A stretch of DNA of 55,118 nt from Gammaproteobacteria bacterium (GTDB lineage: Bacteria > Pseudomonadota > Gammaproteobacteria > RBG-16-57-12). Position numbers and translations under genes: made by a program. The stretch covers positions 1 through 55,118 of the forward strand of contig JAFLJP010000021.1 in NCBI GenBank assembly GCA_022712945.1, given 5' to 3'. The notes beneath the pieces were generated by a model. The model saw nothing but the letters and a program-made list of their open reading frames with translations. It did no database searches and had not been told where the DNA came from. Below are positions 1 to 7,938 of the stretch, piece after piece (position 1 is the first letter of the stretch; the number at the start of each line of letters is the position of its first letter).

Positions 1-14
1 TGCTCTTCCGATCT
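1..14. other. Illumina adapter remnant at contig edge
   Basis: The first 14 bases, TGCTCTTCCGATCT, are identical to the 3' end of the standard Illumina TruSeq read adapter. Coding sequence of a LysR C-terminus follows directly. This is most simply untrimmed adapter at the end of an assembled contig, not biological sequence. Confidence 0.9.
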
Positions 15-16
15 AT

Positions 17-145
17 ATTTCTTTACTGTACCCTTCCAGTCGCCACCTATCTGCCAAGGTGAGGGCGTTTGTGGATTTAGCCATTGAACATTTTCGACCT
101 CTCACAGGCGACGTTAATAGATGGGATCGTGATTTATCTATGTAA
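17..145 (+). CDS. LysR-family regulator, C-terminal fragment (cut by contig edge)
   Basis: An open frame enters from the adapter junction and ends at TAA 143-145. It reads LLYPSSRHLSAKVRAFVDLA (about residues 3-22 of the fragment) and continues to EHF and a short tail. The pattern YPS-R-HL-AKVRAF-D is the typical last stretch of LysR-type regulators, at the end of the effector-binding domain. Only about 42 residues are visible, so neither the DNA-binding domain nor the target can be identified. A Rho-independent terminator-like hairpin follows at 179-199, which supports this being a real gene end. The truncation is caused by the contig edge and does not imply a pseudogene. Confidence 0.75.
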   Translation: MSLLYPSSRHLSAKVRAFVDLAIEHFRPLTGDVNRWDRDLSM

Positions 146-178
146 GAAAACTGTAACTATTCAGCGTGTTTAGATTTG

Positions 179-199
179 GCCTCAAATCGAGGCATTTTT
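179..199 (+). terminator. Rho-independent terminator after the LysR fragment
   Basis: GCCTC-AAATC-GAGGC forms a 5-bp stem, followed by ATTTTT. It lies 33 bases after the LysR stop codon in the correct orientation. The stem is short, so termination may be partial. Confidence 0.55.
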
Positions 200-295
200 G
201 CACGGAAAGAGGGAGCATATGGGTATATGTGACCGATTGAGTACGAAAATAACGAAGAGTTGAGGCAAAAGATGAATACGCTGAGTAGTTACAGA

Positions 296-333
296 AAGCT
301 CTGAACAAGTCATGACTGTTTTACGCTGGCCCG
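296..333. repeat. Solo terminus of an interspersed element (family C)
   Basis: AGCTCTGAACAAGTCATGAC and the following TGTTTTACGCTGGC closely match the terminal repeat of the element at 32244-32405, read from its right end (CCTGAACAAGTCATGA, then TTTTAGGCTGG). No matching second end is seen nearby. It lies immediately before a broken Fic C-terminus, so it may mark the junction where the Fic gene was cut. Confidence 0.5.
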
Positions 334-473
334 AACTTGTCGACCGCCGTATCAGCAATTTGGTTGATGTTAGAATCGGCCATCGTGAAACCGTTTCAAA
401 GTACCTCAAAGTGTTGAACGATACTGGTATGCTGCAAGCAGTTAGGTCAGGCAGGATGCGAGTTATTCCTTAA
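334..473 (+). pseudogene. Fic-family protein, C-terminal remnant
   Basis: The frame ending at TAA 471-473 contains LVDVRIGHRETVSKYLKVLN followed by DTGMLQAVRSGRMRVIP. This resembles the winged-helix C-terminus of many Fic adenylyltransferases, where the pattern R-T-YL--L---G-L------GR is common. No Fic catalytic core (HPFxxGNGRxGR) precedes it, only an insertion-element end, so it is read as a remnant. It converges on hipA and overlaps its 3' end by 11 bases. Identification rests on about 45 residues and is moderate at best. Confidence 0.45.
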
Positions 474-1719
474 ATCCCTCAAGGGCAAACGGATTGAGAA
501 ACTGACGTTTCCAGAATAGAGCGCGATCTGTTTCGCTCAAATTTGCCTCATCGCATACGGTAGCCCAATTAGTCTCAACCACCTCGATCTGATGCTTGAT
601 AATCGCACGGGCTTCTTCGCGGGAAAACAGAAAATTTTGTGCAGCATCCAGGCAGGTGGTGAGTTGGCTCATCCGGTTGTCGCCGGATATCAGCATTGCT
701 TGCGTGGCCTCATTGCCGGTTCGTCCTTGCGGACAAATATCATAGGCCGGGGTGAGGGTGAGCATGTCTCCATCCCAAAAGGCGGCATGATTACGGGCAT
801 GGTCGTCTGTATTGCCGCACAAAATATTGAATACAAGGCGCGAAAACAGCTCCTTCAGTGTCACGGAAGCATTCTTAAAGCGGTGGCGGATAATCTCGGC
901 TAAATCCTCGTAGCTGGCATAACGCGCCATCATTTCATCCAGCCCCAATAATGTCAGGGCGGAGACCATGGCTTTACGTTGCCAGCCGTCCGCTACATGA
1001 GTGCGGTCGAAACGTTCAATCAGCAATACATCCTTATTCGCGGCTTGTACCATGGATACCGGCGCAACATTAAGCCCGGCCAGCGCGGCAAGCCGCATAG
1101 CGATAAACTCAGCCTTTACCACGCTGTACAGATCGGTGGAGGATGAAAATTTGGCGATAAACTTTTTCTGCCCATCTTCGATGAGTGCCTTAGGGCGTGC
1201 CCCACCGATGGAGCTGCCATGGTGGAGGGCTTGCTCCAGCTCAGGCGTTAATAGCACTCCTTTTTCGACAAGAGCCGCCGCATCCAGTAATTCCTCCAAC
1301 GGAGCATTAACGGGCGAGCGCGGCACATATTCAGTGGCCGAATGCTGAAAATCCAGTGCGCCGATGCGATCAGAGCCGGATTCCAGCAGGTAAGTCAGCT
1401 CATCCAGTTGAGTGGTGTCAGTGCCTTTTAAACCCAAAAGACGGTTAATCAATACGCGGCGGCCCCAGGCATCAGGCGCAGCATCTCGTATACAGTTCGG
1501 CATGCTTAGGCCCGCCAAAAGCCCTTGCGCACCAGACTTGAGCGGTAGCTCTGCCTCATAAATGGCAAGGGCGTTATCTCGTTCCAGATAGCTCTTACCG
1601 TAGTTAAAGAGCAGGTTCTGACCATCAAGGCTCAGTTTGCCTGCAACGACAGGCTCAGTTTCGCCCGGTAGCCATATCCAGACAAAGGCTTGGGAATAGG
1701 GAGGCTTAGAAATTATCAT
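463..1719 (-). CDS. hipA: HipA-family serine/threonine kinase toxin
   Basis: This is a 418-residue HipA-type toxin kinase. In Escherichia coli HipA phosphorylates glutamyl-tRNA synthetase and causes dormancy; the target here is inferred only from the family. Visible kinase features are the ATP-binding segment SIGGARPK (170-177), a lysine at 190 in FIAKF, the catalytic loop NTDDHARN (303-310, catalytic Asp306) and AYDICP (325-330) at the metal-binding Asp327. The N-terminal subdomain has the usual GRRVLINRLL pattern. A longer in-frame ATG exists at 1818, but that extension is out-of-frame hipB sequence. ATG 1717-1719 overlaps the hipB stop region by 14 bases, which fits translational coupling. 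It forms an operon with hipB, and no inactivating change is seen. Confidence 0.9.
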   Translation of the reverse strand: MIISKPPYSQAFVWIWLPGETEPVVAGKLSLDGQNLLFNYGKSYLERDNALAIYEAELPLKSGAQGLLAGLSMPNCIRDAAPDAWGRRVLINRLLGLKGTDTTQLDELTYLLESGSDRIGALDFQHSATEYVPRSPVNAPLEELLDAAALVEKGVLLTPELEQALHHGSSIGGARPKALIEDGQKKFIAKFSSSTDLYSVVKAEFIAMRLAALAGLNVAPVSMVQAANKDVLLIERFDRTHVADGWQRKAMVSALTLLGLDEMMARYASYEDLAEIIRHRFKNASVTLKELFSRLVFNILCGNTDDHARNHAAFWDGDMLTLTPAYDICPQGRTGNEATQAMLISGDNRMSQLTTCLDAAQNFLFSREEARAIIKHQIEVVETNWATVCDEANLSETDRALFWKRQFLNPFALEGFKE

Positions 1720-2044
1720 CGACCGCCTTTGTTGGTTTGCGCACGGCTTTGGGCAACAAGGCAAGCTTATCTTCTGCCTGTTTGATATGCCCAGCCAGCG
1801 ACGAGGCCTCTGCATCAAAGAGCTTTACGCCCACGAGGGCTGCCAGCTCAAACACCACGCCGATCTCGCATTTCGGGTCGCCTTTTTCAATGCGTTGGAG
1901 CATACCTCGCGAGATACCGGCACGATCTGCTAGGTCTTGGGCGGTGAGCTTACGCTCCGTCCGGCCAAGCCGAATCATCTGCCCCATCAGCTTGGTGGCC
2001 TCTTTGGTATAGCGCGAATATGTCCGAGTTACTGACTTTGGCAT
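1706..2044 (-). CDS. hipB: HipB-like Xre-family antitoxin
   Basis: This 112-residue protein is the first gene of the hipBA operon. Residues about 25-75 form an Xre/Cro helix-turn-helix with the features LTAQDLADRAGISRGMLQRI and EKG. The pattern A--L-ADRAGIS--ML-RIEKG is standard for HipB antitoxins, which bind both the kinase and operator DNA. The C-terminal tail is longer than in E. coli HipB and is charged. The gene lies directly downstream of a pair of direct repeats at 2057-2101, a plausible autoregulatory operator. Start ATG 2042-2044 is the only good candidate in this frame. Confidence 0.88.
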   Translation of the reverse strand: MPKSVTRTYSRYTKEATKLMGQMIRLGRTERKLTAQDLADRAGISRGMLQRIEKGDPKCEIGVVFELAALVGVKLFDAEASSLAGHIKQAEDKLALLPKAVRKPTKAVDDNF

Positions 2045-2056
2045 CCTTAACCTCTC

Positions 2057-2106
2057 TATGATCTATATATTAACCGTGAAATGTTAATATGATCTATATA
2101 TCGATC
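2057..2106 (-). promoter_or_regulatory. hipBA operator/promoter region with direct repeats
   Basis: The 14-base sequence TATGATCTATATAT occurs at 2057-2070 and again at 2088-2101. The 31-base spacing equals about three helical turns, so both copies lie on the same face of DNA. The second copy extends into GATC-TATATAT-CGATC, which is partly palindromic. HipB proteins are known to repress their own operon through repeated operators. The operator role here is inferred from position and repetition. The AT-rich boxes could also contain the -10 element. Confidence 0.65.
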
Positions 2107-2232
2107 ATTCTATGCATTTTTTTAGGTGAGTCAATTAAAAAGCGCGAACGAAGGTCTTGAGCGCAGGATAGGAGCCCGGAGGAAGGTCAGTTGGATATCA
2201 GGGGTAGATAAGATGTTTCCCTGTTTATCTCT

Positions 2233-2241
2233 TGGTATACT
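2233..2241 (+). promoter_or_regulatory. Extended -10 promoter for the DUF6035-like gene
   Basis: TGGTATACT combines an extended -10 TGn with TATACT, 30 bases before the preferred GTG start at 2271. No good -35 box is seen at the usual distance, as is common for extended -10 promoters. Confidence 0.4.
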
Positions 2242-2270
2242 AGTCGTTCATGTGTGCAAAGGGGGCTTGC

Positions 2271-2618
2271 GTGCAGCGAACAATATTAGAAATGCTTGAT
2301 GTTTCTACAGAAGAAACCATCGACGCTTCACGCCTATTGGATCGTCATGAAGCCGAAGTTTTTCCTTTGCACCGTGAGTTGCGGGAGCGCTTTAAGGCCG
2401 GTGATGACGATGCGCGCTCCCTTGTCTGCCCAGAATGCTATCAGCCTCTTTATATATCCGGCCACCAAAATGGTGGGTTCTTTTTCAAGCATGGGATTGA
2501 GACCGGGGATTGCCCCAATAAGACCACCAATAAATACACACCAGAGCAAATACTGGGCATGCGCTATAACGGCGCAAAAGAAAGTCCCCGCCATATAGAA
2601 TTGATGATAAAAGTGTAG
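2271..2618 (+). CDS. DUF6035-like protein, N-terminal part only
   Basis: The frame encodes about 115 residues with a treble-clef-like motif VCPECYQPLYISGH, then FFFKHG, a further Cys in GDCPNKTTNKYT, and ILGMRYNGAKES. This matches my memory of the N-terminal metal-binding part of DUF6035/CoiA-like proteins, which normally continue into a much longer nuclease-like domain. Here the frame stops about 12 residues after RYNGAKES, and a mobile-element half (2649-2679) lies just downstream, so the gene is probably truncated. An ATG exists at 2250, but the GTG at 2271 is preceded by AAGGGGG at a good distance. The function is unknown and the product is probably inactive. Confidence 0.5.
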   Translation: MQRTILEMLDVSTEETIDASRLLDRHEAEVFPLHRELRERFKAGDDDARSLVCPECYQPLYISGHQNGGFFFKHGIETGDCPNKTTNKYTPEQILGMRYNGAKESPRHIELMIKV

Positions 2619-2648
2619 ATGTCCAACCAAAGAAGAGGTGCGTCATTA

Positions 2649-2679
2649 AATAACGGTACGTTAACTTCTTCTACATCCC
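2649..2679 (-). repeat. MITE family A, solo left end
   Basis: Read on the minus strand this is GGGATGTAGAAGAAGTTAA followed by CGTACCGTTATT, nearly identical to the left terminus of the 159-bp element at 15838-15996. The flanking TAA at 2680-2682 fits the TTA/TAA target seen at the complete copies. The rest of the element is missing. Confidence 0.75.
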
Positions 2680-2730
2680 TAAAGACTCTCCACATAAAAA
2701 CCCTGACTATTCAATTAAAAAAGAAGCTCT

Positions 2731-3846
2731 ATGCTGCTCCGATCTATTCTAATAACCTATCTGATTTTCTCTTTTATTCATTCAGCCCACGCACGTACCT
2801 TTCAAGCAGAGGGGAGTGACCTTATGATGGGTGTTGGTGCAGAGAATATAGCGCTTGCCGGTGCGGTAGTCGCTAGTACGGATGATGTTTATGCGAGTTT
2901 TTGGAACCCTGCTGGCCTTAGCCAACTAAACGGTTTTAGTGGTTCATATGCCAAACAGCTTAACGCTAAACTGATTCCAAATAATTTTATTGGCATCGCC
3001 AGTTCAAGTAGTCTATTGCATGCGTATGGCCTAGACAGCGGCTTCGCTTTTGCATTCATTCCACGCTTGCACATTAAAGCTTCAGGTACCTTTCGTGATG
3101 ATGAATTCGAGAGCATTTTAATTCGCTATGCACTGCCCGGTTTACCCAGTAACTTTACCGGTAATATGGAGTCTAAAACGAAGGATCACCGCTTCTCTTT
3201 TGGCATTGCCCCAAGTAAAAATGCTAAGTGGCGCTTTGGTATGGCACTCAGTTATATTGAATGTGGCACCAGTTTTTGTGGTGTATTTGCCGAAGACCCA
3301 GGCAATTACACCTTCGCTTCTGCAAATGCGAGTGCATGGGCGGTACATATGGGGGCAAAGTATCATTACAGTAAAAATATGACCTTTGCTTTTAACTTAA
3401 AAGACTTCAATACCACCTTGGATGTTGAGACAGTTATCACTGATAATGAAGGCACTAGAACTCAAATATTCCATGCTAAGTTACCACGGGACTTCTCATT
3501 TGGTATAACTTGGCAATATGCACCACACATTCAATTAAGCACTAACTTACAGTATATGTTTGGTCGCTATGGAAATTATGATATCGATTTCCGATTTTGG
3601 CGAAACGGGCTTAGCTATCAAGCAGGAGACTGGAGCTACCGTGGTGGTGTGTTGGTACCACTTCGCTTACAAAGTGATCGTATTAGTGAAATTGATCCAC
3701 CAGCGCCCTTTATGCCAACGATGGGTTTTGGTTGGACTAACAAACATATCAACATTGACTTAGCACTGTATGCTCACCCGGTAATGAGCCAGCAACAAAA
3801 CAGCCCTTATCCTGCCGCTGATGTTTCGATATCAGCGCATTTCTAA
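2731..3846 (+). CDS. OmpP1/FadL/TodX-family outer-membrane protein
   Basis: This is a 371-residue outer-membrane beta-barrel of the FadL type, a family that imports long-chain fatty acids or other hydrophobic compounds. A signal peptide covers residues 1-21 (hydrophobic core after LLRSIL, cleavage near SAHA). Mature-end features typical of the family follow: IALAGAVVASTDDVYASFWN then PAGLSQLNGF (compare the family pattern A-GGA-VA--DD-SA-YWNPAGL). Alternating aromatic beta-strands run to a C-terminal Phe (SISAHF), the classic Bam signature. It is shorter than E. coli FadL (about 420 residues). The sequence is visibly AT-richer than the glycan locus that follows, which suggests a separate origin. 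The substrate is unknown. Confidence 0.78.
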   Translation: MLLRSILITYLIFSFIHSAHARTFQAEGSDLMMGVGAENIALAGAVVASTDDVYASFWNPAGLSQLNGFSGSYAKQLNAKLIPNNFIGIASSSSLLHAYGLDSGFAFAFIPRLHIKASGTFRDDEFESILIRYALPGLPSNFTGNMESKTKDHRFSFGIAPSKNAKWRFGMALSYIECGTSFCGVFAEDPGNYTFASANASAWAVHMGAKYHYSKNMTFAFNLKDFNTTLDVETVITDNEGTRTQIFHAKLPRDFSFGITWQYAPHIQLSTNLQYMFGRYGNYDIDFRFWRNGLSYQAGDWSYRGGVLVPLRLQSDRISEIDPPAPFMPTMGFGWTNKHINIDLALYAHPVMSQQQNSPYPAADVSISAHF

Positions 3847-4152
3847 TAGGAAAAGAGCAAGTTCAAGCTCAAATGTAGCTCATAGGGCACAACATCATAA
3901 GTGAGTCGCACCCGCAGGTTCGGCGGCTATTTTTTGTTTTTCTATGGAATCAAAAGCTTGTACCGCATACGTGTTTCTATCTGGGGATTAGGGCTATGTT
4001 TCAACTCGATAATCAGACACAGTAGGGCCTCAATAAACGAAGCGTATTGCACTGCATGGAAATTTTCAGCACACTCATAGCACATATGGTGCCGGGCATC
4101 TTTTCTGAACACATAACGGAGTGTCGCATGATCAAAAGCAGGTGTTGTTGGT
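3847..4152. other. Intergenic stretch without a recognisable gene
   Basis: No supported open frame, RNA or repeat was recognised. This stretch separates the AT-rich porin gene from the glycan locus and must hold the promoter of the radical SAM gene. A weak GC-rich segment followed by a T-run near 3912-3940 could act as a terminator for the porin gene, but no convincing stem could be drawn. Confidence 0.4.
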
Positions 4153-6471
4153 ATGTCTAGTTTTTCAGATCAAATAGATCTTTCCCCCAAAGCTCTGAGT
4201 CAGATAAAAACCGTTGCTATCTGGGGGGCGTCCCGTTCTGGAATTGAGTGTCTGTCACAACTGCAAGCACTGGATATTGAGGTGCTCTCTTTTATCGATA
4301 GAGAGGCAGCGGCGGTGGGGAGAGTCGGTACCATTCCGGTTGTCGAGTCGGGATCTGTTGTGGATGGTTGCACATTTTTGGATGATGTTGATGCGGTGAT
4401 TCTGGCGATGGGGGTTGATCCCGCTGTTCCACGACAGATGCTGATTGATATTGGTTTTTCAAAACCGATTATCACCTTTCGTGAAGGGGCTTCAATCGAA
4501 AAGATATTCAAGGGGCAGTTTTCAGTTAATCACCTTTTTCAATATGATCACGGTGATACGGATCGGTTGCTGCTACAGGCACTTTTTGAGTTGTCACCAG
4601 ATTTGAGTAAGACAGTGATATATGGAGCTGGAAAGTTGACCCGCTACCTCCTTGAGGTGCTTGATGGGGTTGGTGATAAGGTTGCCGCTATTATCGATGA
4701 TACTGTTGAAAGTGAATCCCCGTTAATGCTAAATGCCCAGATTATTGCACCTGAAAAACTCGCCGTGCCTCCAGATACTATTTTCCTCTCTTCGACAAAA
4801 TACCTGACCATTGAGCAGATGCGTAAAAAAGCTAAAAAACTGTTTGGTGATGATCTTTCGATTCTGGTGGTTGAGGATGTAAAAAACAGATTAAGCAGCG
4901 CAGACATTCCCCGGTCTGCTTGGCGAGCCCCTGAAAACACAATATACCCGATTGAGATACCTGATATTGACTGCGAGAAAAACCGGGATCTCATTTTATT
5001 GGATTTCCCCGCACGCTTTTTAGGGATGATGCCGAATGGGTTGGGGTATGTTCATAATATTTTGCGTCAAAGTGGCATCAAGCTACAGACACTTGACCTG
5101 GATATGATCTTCTACCACCGCTACCACGCCTCACGTGTTCTTGATGGTATCGACCGTATAATTGCACCCAGTGGCTATGAGATGAAAAAGGACCCCTGGG
5201 CACTAACTTGTGTCGAGGGCGAATGGTCAAGCCCTGACGTGATCGAGTTTTTCCGCCCAGAGATTGAGCGGCTTATCGCCAGCCTTATTGAGGCAAAGCC
5301 GACAATGATCGGGATCTCCCTGCACGCCACCAATTTAATCATCGCCCGTGAAGTGGTGGCGAGAGTGCGCCAGGCGTTGCCCGATATTATTGTGCTGGTA
5401 GGAGGCTACGACTGTATTCGACCAGAGCAGGGGCCGCACATATTTTCTGATTTTGATTATATGGTTATTTTTGAGGCGGAGTCTGCACTCCCTTTGTTAA
5501 TTAAAAAACTGCTCCGCGGTGAAAAGCCCAAAAATATTCCAGGAGTGATCTCAAAGCACGATAACCCTCTTTTCCCCTTTGTGGCAGCACCACTGGTTGA
5601 GGACCTGGATACCATCGATTTCCCCCGCTACGAGTGGACTAATATCCGCAACTATCGCAGCTACAATGGAATGCAGCTGACCCCGATAGTCCTGAGCCGT
5701 GGCTGCCGCTGGTCCCGGTGTACGTTTTGCGGTGAGCGCTTCCACTGGCGAAAACGCTCGGCCTCTAATCTGGTGGATGAGATTGAGTGGCTGGTTGAGC
5801 AGGGGTGTAAAATGTTTCACTTTAACGACAGTGATCTTTCCGGAGATCCGGATACGGTGCGTGAAGTGTGCGAAGAGGTGATCGCCCGTGGTTTAACCGG
5901 CCTGAGTTTCGTAGGGCAATTGCGAGTTCAAAAGGGCTATACGCCTGACTATTTTCGGGTGCTAAAAGAGGCGGGTTTTTCTAATCTTCGTTATGGCATT
6001 GATGGCTGGTCGAAACAGACACTGAAACTGCATCGCAAAGGTTATACATTGGCGATGATTGAGGATGTGATACGAATGACTAAAGCAGCGGGTATCAGTG
6101 TAGCGATCAATCTTGTGATTGGCATTCCCAATGAGACGGAGCAGGATATCGACGAGACCATTGATAATATGGTTCGTAATAAGGCGTTTTTTGACACGAT
6201 TGAAAACATCAACACTTTGATGCTGTTTGCGGGTAGTCTCTATTGGGATAACCCGGATAAATATGGCATTGTTTTTCAGGGTGATCGAGAGGTGTTGTAT
6301 AAAAAATACCCGCAATGTGTGCCAGTCGAATATTGGCACAGTGTGACTCCTTATATTGATCAGGAGGTCAGAAAAAAGCGCCTGAAAAGGATTATTGATG
6401 CCGCCACTGCTGAGGGCATCACTATCGGCTCTTTTGCCGGGCAGCGGGTTGGAAAACGCTTGGCAGATTGA
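4153..6471 (+). CDS. B12-binding radical SAM protein with two N-terminal Rossmann-like modules
   Basis: This 772-residue protein is the first gene of the glycan locus. Residues about 17-110 (VAIWGASRSGIECL) and about 155-250 (VIYGAGKLTRYLLEVL) are two nucleotide-binding-like modules related in style to sugar acyltransferase or C-methyltransferase accessory domains. Residues about 280-460 look like a cobalamin-binding region (MIGISLHATN, VLVGGYDCI). The radical SAM cluster motif is C518-x4-C523-x2-C526 (SRGCRWSRCTFCGERF), and the TIM-barrel strands follow (HFNDSD, LRYGIDG, INLVIGIPNET). Family knowledge suggests B12-dependent methyl transfer or another radical step on a sugar or small molecule; the substrate is not deducible. 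The N-terminal double module is unusual. A sulfotransferase gene follows after 52 bases. Confidence 0.8.
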   Translation: MSSFSDQIDLSPKALSQIKTVAIWGASRSGIECLSQLQALDIEVLSFIDREAAAVGRVGTIPVVESGSVVDGCTFLDDVDAVILAMGVDPAVPRQMLIDIGFSKPIITFREGASIEKIFKGQFSVNHLFQYDHGDTDRLLLQALFELSPDLSKTVIYGAGKLTRYLLEVLDGVGDKVAAIIDDTVESESPLMLNAQIIAPEKLAVPPDTIFLSSTKYLTIEQMRKKAKKLFGDDLSILVVEDVKNRLSSADIPRSAWRAPENTIYPIEIPDIDCEKNRDLILLDFPARFLGMMPNGLGYVHNILRQSGIKLQTLDLDMIFYHRYHASRVLDGIDRIIAPSGYEMKKDPWALTCVEGEWSSPDVIEFFRPEIERLIASLIEAKPTMIGISLHATNLIIAREVVARVRQALPDIIVLVGGYDCIRPEQGPHIFSDFDYMVIFEAESALPLLIKKLLRGEKPKNIPGVISKHDNPLFPFVAAPLVEDLDTIDFPRYEWTNIRNYRSYNGMQLTPIVLSRGCRWSRCTFCGERFHWRKRSASNLVDEIEWLVEQGCKMFHFNDSDLSGDPDTVREVCEEVIARGLTGLSFVGQLRVQKGYTPDYFRVLKEAGFSNLRYGIDGWSKQTLKLHRKGYTLAMIEDVIRMTKAAGISVAINLVIGIPNETEQDIDETIDNMVRNKAFFDTIENINTLMLFAGSLYWDNPDKYGIVFQGDREVLYKKYPQCVPVEYWHSVTPYIDQEVRKKRLKRIIDAATAEGITIGSFAGQRVGKRLAD

Positions 6472-6523
6472 GGCGGGATTTTTAAAGGTTTTGAATAGAT
6501 GAATACGCTGAGTCGTTGCGATT

Positions 6524-7912
6524 ATGATTGATGAAAATTCCGGGTCGTTGTCTGATGCAAAGAGCTTGGTGGTGGGTGCTCCCCGCACCGGTTTTGCGCT
6601 ATTGTTGAATATCCTGGGGGAGCTAGGCAGAGCACCCTATCAGGTTGATAGCGAGGTGCAGCGCGCTGTTAATATTCTGATGCCGGTACTGGGCGAATAC
6701 CTTCACACAAAGATCATCGCGCTGCTGAAAAAAACATACGATGGAAATGATATTATTTACAACCAGACCTTTCGCCAACTGTTAGGCGGCCCCCGTTGGT
6801 TGGATGAGGTAAACAGCGAGCAGGCCTGTGTCAGAAAATATATTGGTGTGAAAGATGTTGGTGACTTCACCCTGCTGATCTATCTGCCTAAAAAGACGCT
6901 CCATTATCATGACAGAATTCACTCCCATTATGCCCCTGCTCGCTGGATAAATGCCCCCGAATTTACAGATTGCATACCGTTTGCTTCAATGCGTAACCCA
7001 TTGGGGGCACTCTACTCGGCGGCATTCTCCATCAATGCCATCACCGGGGAGTATATTGATCGGTTTGTTGGCGATGAGGGGAGCCTTAGGGACAAGTTTG
7101 CCCTGTTTCGGCTGTCAGATGCCAAAATGGTGGGTGGTCTGGCCTCACACGCCAGCTCCTACTTGAAAGCATTTTGCGCCGTTCAAGAACATTTTAACTT
7201 GTTTCGCTGGGAGGACATTATTCAAAAACCGGCGCAGACGATTGTCGGTATTGCCCAATGTCGCGGCATCTCGATATCAACCAACAAAGCACAGGCGTTA
7301 TGGGATGGCATTGCCTATAAAAACCTGACTGGAAAACATCAATACAATTTCAGGAAGAGTCGACAAATTGGTACCGTTGATGATTGGAAATATTTCCTGA
7401 CCAATGAACACCTTGAACAGATGAAAGGGCATGGCATCGATCACTACATGGCTGAATTTGCTTATGAACCGATTACCCTGTTCAATGAGCGAGACTACAC
7501 GCCATTTCAGCGAAAAGTGAGTCGGGCGCTCTCCAAAGGTGAGGTGTTGACCAACGGGTTGGAGGACCAAAATCTACAGGTTTTTAATTGGAATAAATCC
7601 AATATTGCAAAAACAGATCATGAGTTTGATCGCTACCCCCGCAAACGCTTCAGCTGTATTGAGCGTGCTCACTTTTCTGATGGCGAGGTTCTGGCGCATT
7701 TTTCTGATGAAATCGAAGAGGTGATGTCATTTATCAACCACTTCATTGATGATGTTTATGCGGTGGGAAACGAACCGGATCTGAGTACCAGGCGGACACG
7801 ATTTGTCGATATTCAGAATACGCACCGTGACATGTTCGCTGGGTTGAATGATAAAGTGCTGATGGACCTTTACTCACAACGGTTTACCCTGCTTTTTGAT
7901 GCTCTTTTTTAA
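6524..7912 (+). CDS. Sulfotransferase-like protein
   Basis: This 462-residue protein carries features of PAPS-dependent sulfotransferases. The 5'-phosphosulfate loop is VVGAPRTGFALLLNIL (16-31). The 3'-phosphate motif is SMRNPLGALYSAAFS, around Arg157. Near the C-terminal third, FRKSRQIGTVDDWKYF matches the family pattern RKG--GDWK-. In the family the P-loop is usually PKSGT or PRTGT; here RTGF replaces RTGT, a modest deviation. A further 130 residues after the core are not recognised. The likely role is cytoplasmic sulfation of a glycan intermediate. The ATG at 6524 was chosen because the upstream ATG at 6499 runs into a stop after ten codons. Confidence 0.72.
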   Translation: MIDENSGSLSDAKSLVVGAPRTGFALLLNILGELGRAPYQVDSEVQRAVNILMPVLGEYLHTKIIALLKKTYDGNDIIYNQTFRQLLGGPRWLDEVNSEQACVRKYIGVKDVGDFTLLIYLPKKTLHYHDRIHSHYAPARWINAPEFTDCIPFASMRNPLGALYSAAFSINAITGEYIDRFVGDEGSLRDKFALFRLSDAKMVGGLASHASSYLKAFCAVQEHFNLFRWEDIIQKPAQTIVGIAQCRGISISTNKAQALWDGIAYKNLTGKHQYNFRKSRQIGTVDDWKYFLTNEHLEQMKGHGIDHYMAEFAYEPITLFNERDYTPFQRKVSRALSKGEVLTNGLEDQNLQVFNWNKSNIAKTDHEFDRYPRKRFSCIERAHFSDGEVLAHFSDEIEEVMSFINHFIDDVYAVGNEPDLSTRRTRFVDIQNTHRDMFAGLNDKVLMDLYSQRFTLLFDALF

Positions 7913-7938
7913 CCATCGCCGTCTACAGGTATTTTGCT

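Noticed and set aside
182..409. 75-residue open frame on the minus strand at the contig start
   Set aside because: It crosses a terminator hairpin and an element end, and the opposite strand shows a better Fic C-terminal match.
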